The position numbers were made by a program, and so were the translations under genes. Below are positions 5,975-6,912 of a DNA stretch of 6,912 nucleotides, in pieces. The notes below the pieces were generated by a model. The model saw only the letters and a list, made by a program, of their open reading frames with translations, did not search any database and was not told the DNA's origin. The stretch is from Chloroflexota bacterium. GTDB taxonomy: Bacteria > Chloroflexota > Anaerolineae > Anaerolineales > Anaerolineaceae. Within the stretch, counting starts at the first letter, position 1, and the number at the start of each line of letters is the position of its first letter. The DNA is taken from positions 1 through 6,912 of the forward strand of contig JAJUJY010000201.1 of the NCBI GenBank assembly GCA_029265085.1, read 5' to 3'.

Positions 5975-6039
5975 GTGCTTTTTGGGGGAAATATTCTTTA
6001 TTCTGGGAATCATTTAATTTTTGTCAGGGGGACAAATTA

Positions 6040-6912
6040 ATGGAGAATCTGTTAATCTCATCACAAACAATTTATCGGCCGCGAATGAACGGGTTGCTAG
6101 ATATTTTTGCCGAAAGTATTCAAGATGCGGAAATGCTTGCTGGGCAGCTTCACCCATATGGTTATTCTTGCAGAATATTTACCTCGATAACCGAACTTGA
6201 TATCGTTGATTCTTCAAATCCTCCAAGCGCCAGGATTCTATGGGTGAGCAAAGATTGGAATAACATTTTTGACCAGTTGCAAAAAAGTGACCGCATCAAT
6301 GGAAGATCAACACCCATCATAACGGTTTGTCCGTCAGGTAATTGGTTGGCTCGATTGCAATCTGTGCAGAGCGGGGGGATTGCATTTTTCTCGGAATCGG
6401 CCACAACCAATGAGCTGGTGGATGCGTTGGATCGGATTCTCCACCCTCAAATCCCGGTACCTTATCGAGTTCTGCTGGTTGAAAAAAATGCTGCACAGGT
6501 ATCATTGTTCGAAGAAATGCTCAAACGGGTGGGCATGGAAACACAGCACGTGGTTAAGTTGGAATCCATTCTTTCGGTGTTATCTGAATTTAACCCCGAC
6601 CTGATATTAATAGAAATGAACCTGGATGAATGCTCTGGGCTCGAACTCGCTCGAGTGATCCGGCAGATGGAAGAATTTGTCAGTGTGCCTATCGTTTTTC
6701 TTTCCAATATATTGAGCAGAGACCAACAATTAGCTGCATTGTTTGCAGGTGGCGATGATGTCATCACCCTTCCAATTCAACCTGAACATTTCATTGCATC
6801 GGTTGCGCTAAAAGTGGAGCGGTACCGTAAATTAAGAACCTTGATGCTTAGCGACAGCCTGACCGGACTGTTTAACCATACGATGGTAAAAGAGCGTTTG
6901 AATCAAGAGGTG
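6040..6912 (+). CDS. Two-receiver response regulator with GGDEF domain (putative diguanylate cyclase), 3'-truncated by window edge
   Basis: The frame is open from the ATG at 6040 to the last base, giving 291 residues with no stop. AGGGGG lies about nine bases before the start. A first receiver-like domain covers about 20-136 and has no phosphoacceptor Asp (ILWVSKD at the expected site). A second covers about 142-262: VLLVEKN (148-150, where an acidic pair is usual), LILIEMNLDECSGLELARVI (E192 at the Asp site), S222 in IVFLSN, and ITLPIQPEHF, with L244 where the conserved Lys should be. A short helix leads to DSLTGLFNHTMVKERL (272-287), the opening of a GGDEF domain; the GGDEF active site is beyond the window. 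Such proteins make the second messenger cyclic di-GMP in the cytosol. Both receivers look degenerate, so control by classical phosphorylation is unlikely. The gene probably has its own promoter. Confidence 0.9.
   Translation, partial: MENLLISSQTIYRPRMNGLLDIFAESIQDAEMLAGQLHPYGYSCRIFTSITELDIVDSSNPPSARILWVSKDWNNIFDQLQKSDRINGRSTPIITVCPSGNWLARLQSVQSGGIAFFSESATTNELVDALDRILHPQIPVPYRVLLVEKNAAQVSLFEEMLKRVGMETQHVVKLESILSVLSEFNPDLILIEMNLDECSGLELARVIRQMEEFVSVPIVFLSNILSRDQQLAALFAGGDDVITLPIQPEHFIASVALKVERYRKLRTLMLSDSLTGLFNHTMVKERLNQEV

Noticed and set aside
6162..6767. Minus-strand frames of 62-101 codons near the window end
   Set aside because: They lie antisense to the continuous receiver-receiver-GGDEF frame from 6040, which has clear domain motifs.

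Overview
This window is ordinary-looking bacterial chromosome with densely packed short operons on both strands and no rRNA, tRNA, CRISPR or insertion-sequence signature. Base composition looks moderate (mid-40s % GC by eye, not calculated). The gene content suggests a member of the Chloroflexota, possibly Anaerolineae: an ECF sigma factor paired with a DUF5667-type membrane protein with a TPTP/Gly-rich tail, a ComB-family protein, a membrane-anchored Mrr-type nuclease, and a two-receiver diguanylate cyclase with a 'DSLTGLxNHT' GGDEF start. This taxonomic guess is inference from family distribution; no marker gene is present.

Layout. (1) 1-1059, plus: an MFS transporter lacking its N-terminus. 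It converges on the next operon across a strong bidirectional terminator (1084-1135). (2) 2871-1146, minus: a two-gene sigma/putative anti-sigma operon. The second protein has a cytoplasmic N-terminus, one membrane helix, a DUF5667 domain outside the membrane, and a C-terminal array of 20-residue repeats that are near-identical in DNA. (3) 3024-4712, plus: a ComB-family putative 2-phosphosulfolactate phosphatase followed by two different GNAT acetyltransferases. (4) 5829-4724, minus: a membrane-anchored Mrr-type nuclease and a small tail-anchored zinc-ribbon protein, sharing a promoter region with the next gene. (5) 6040-6912, plus: the start of a receiver-receiver-GGDEF protein that runs off the window end. 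Both visible receiver domains lack key phosphorylation residues.

How the genes fit together. The sigma/DUF5667 pair looks like an envelope-sensing transcription switch. The nuclease and zinc-ribbon protein look like a co-expressed membrane pair of unknown role, with defence as one possibility. The last gene belongs to cyclic-di-GMP signalling. Nothing ties the five blocks into one pathway. The points most worth following up are the expanding repeat in the putative anti-sigma factor and its strong internal ribosome-binding site, the nuclease/zinc-ribbon pair, the degenerate receivers, and a perfect 13-bp hairpin inside the second GNAT gene that may terminate the opposing operon.
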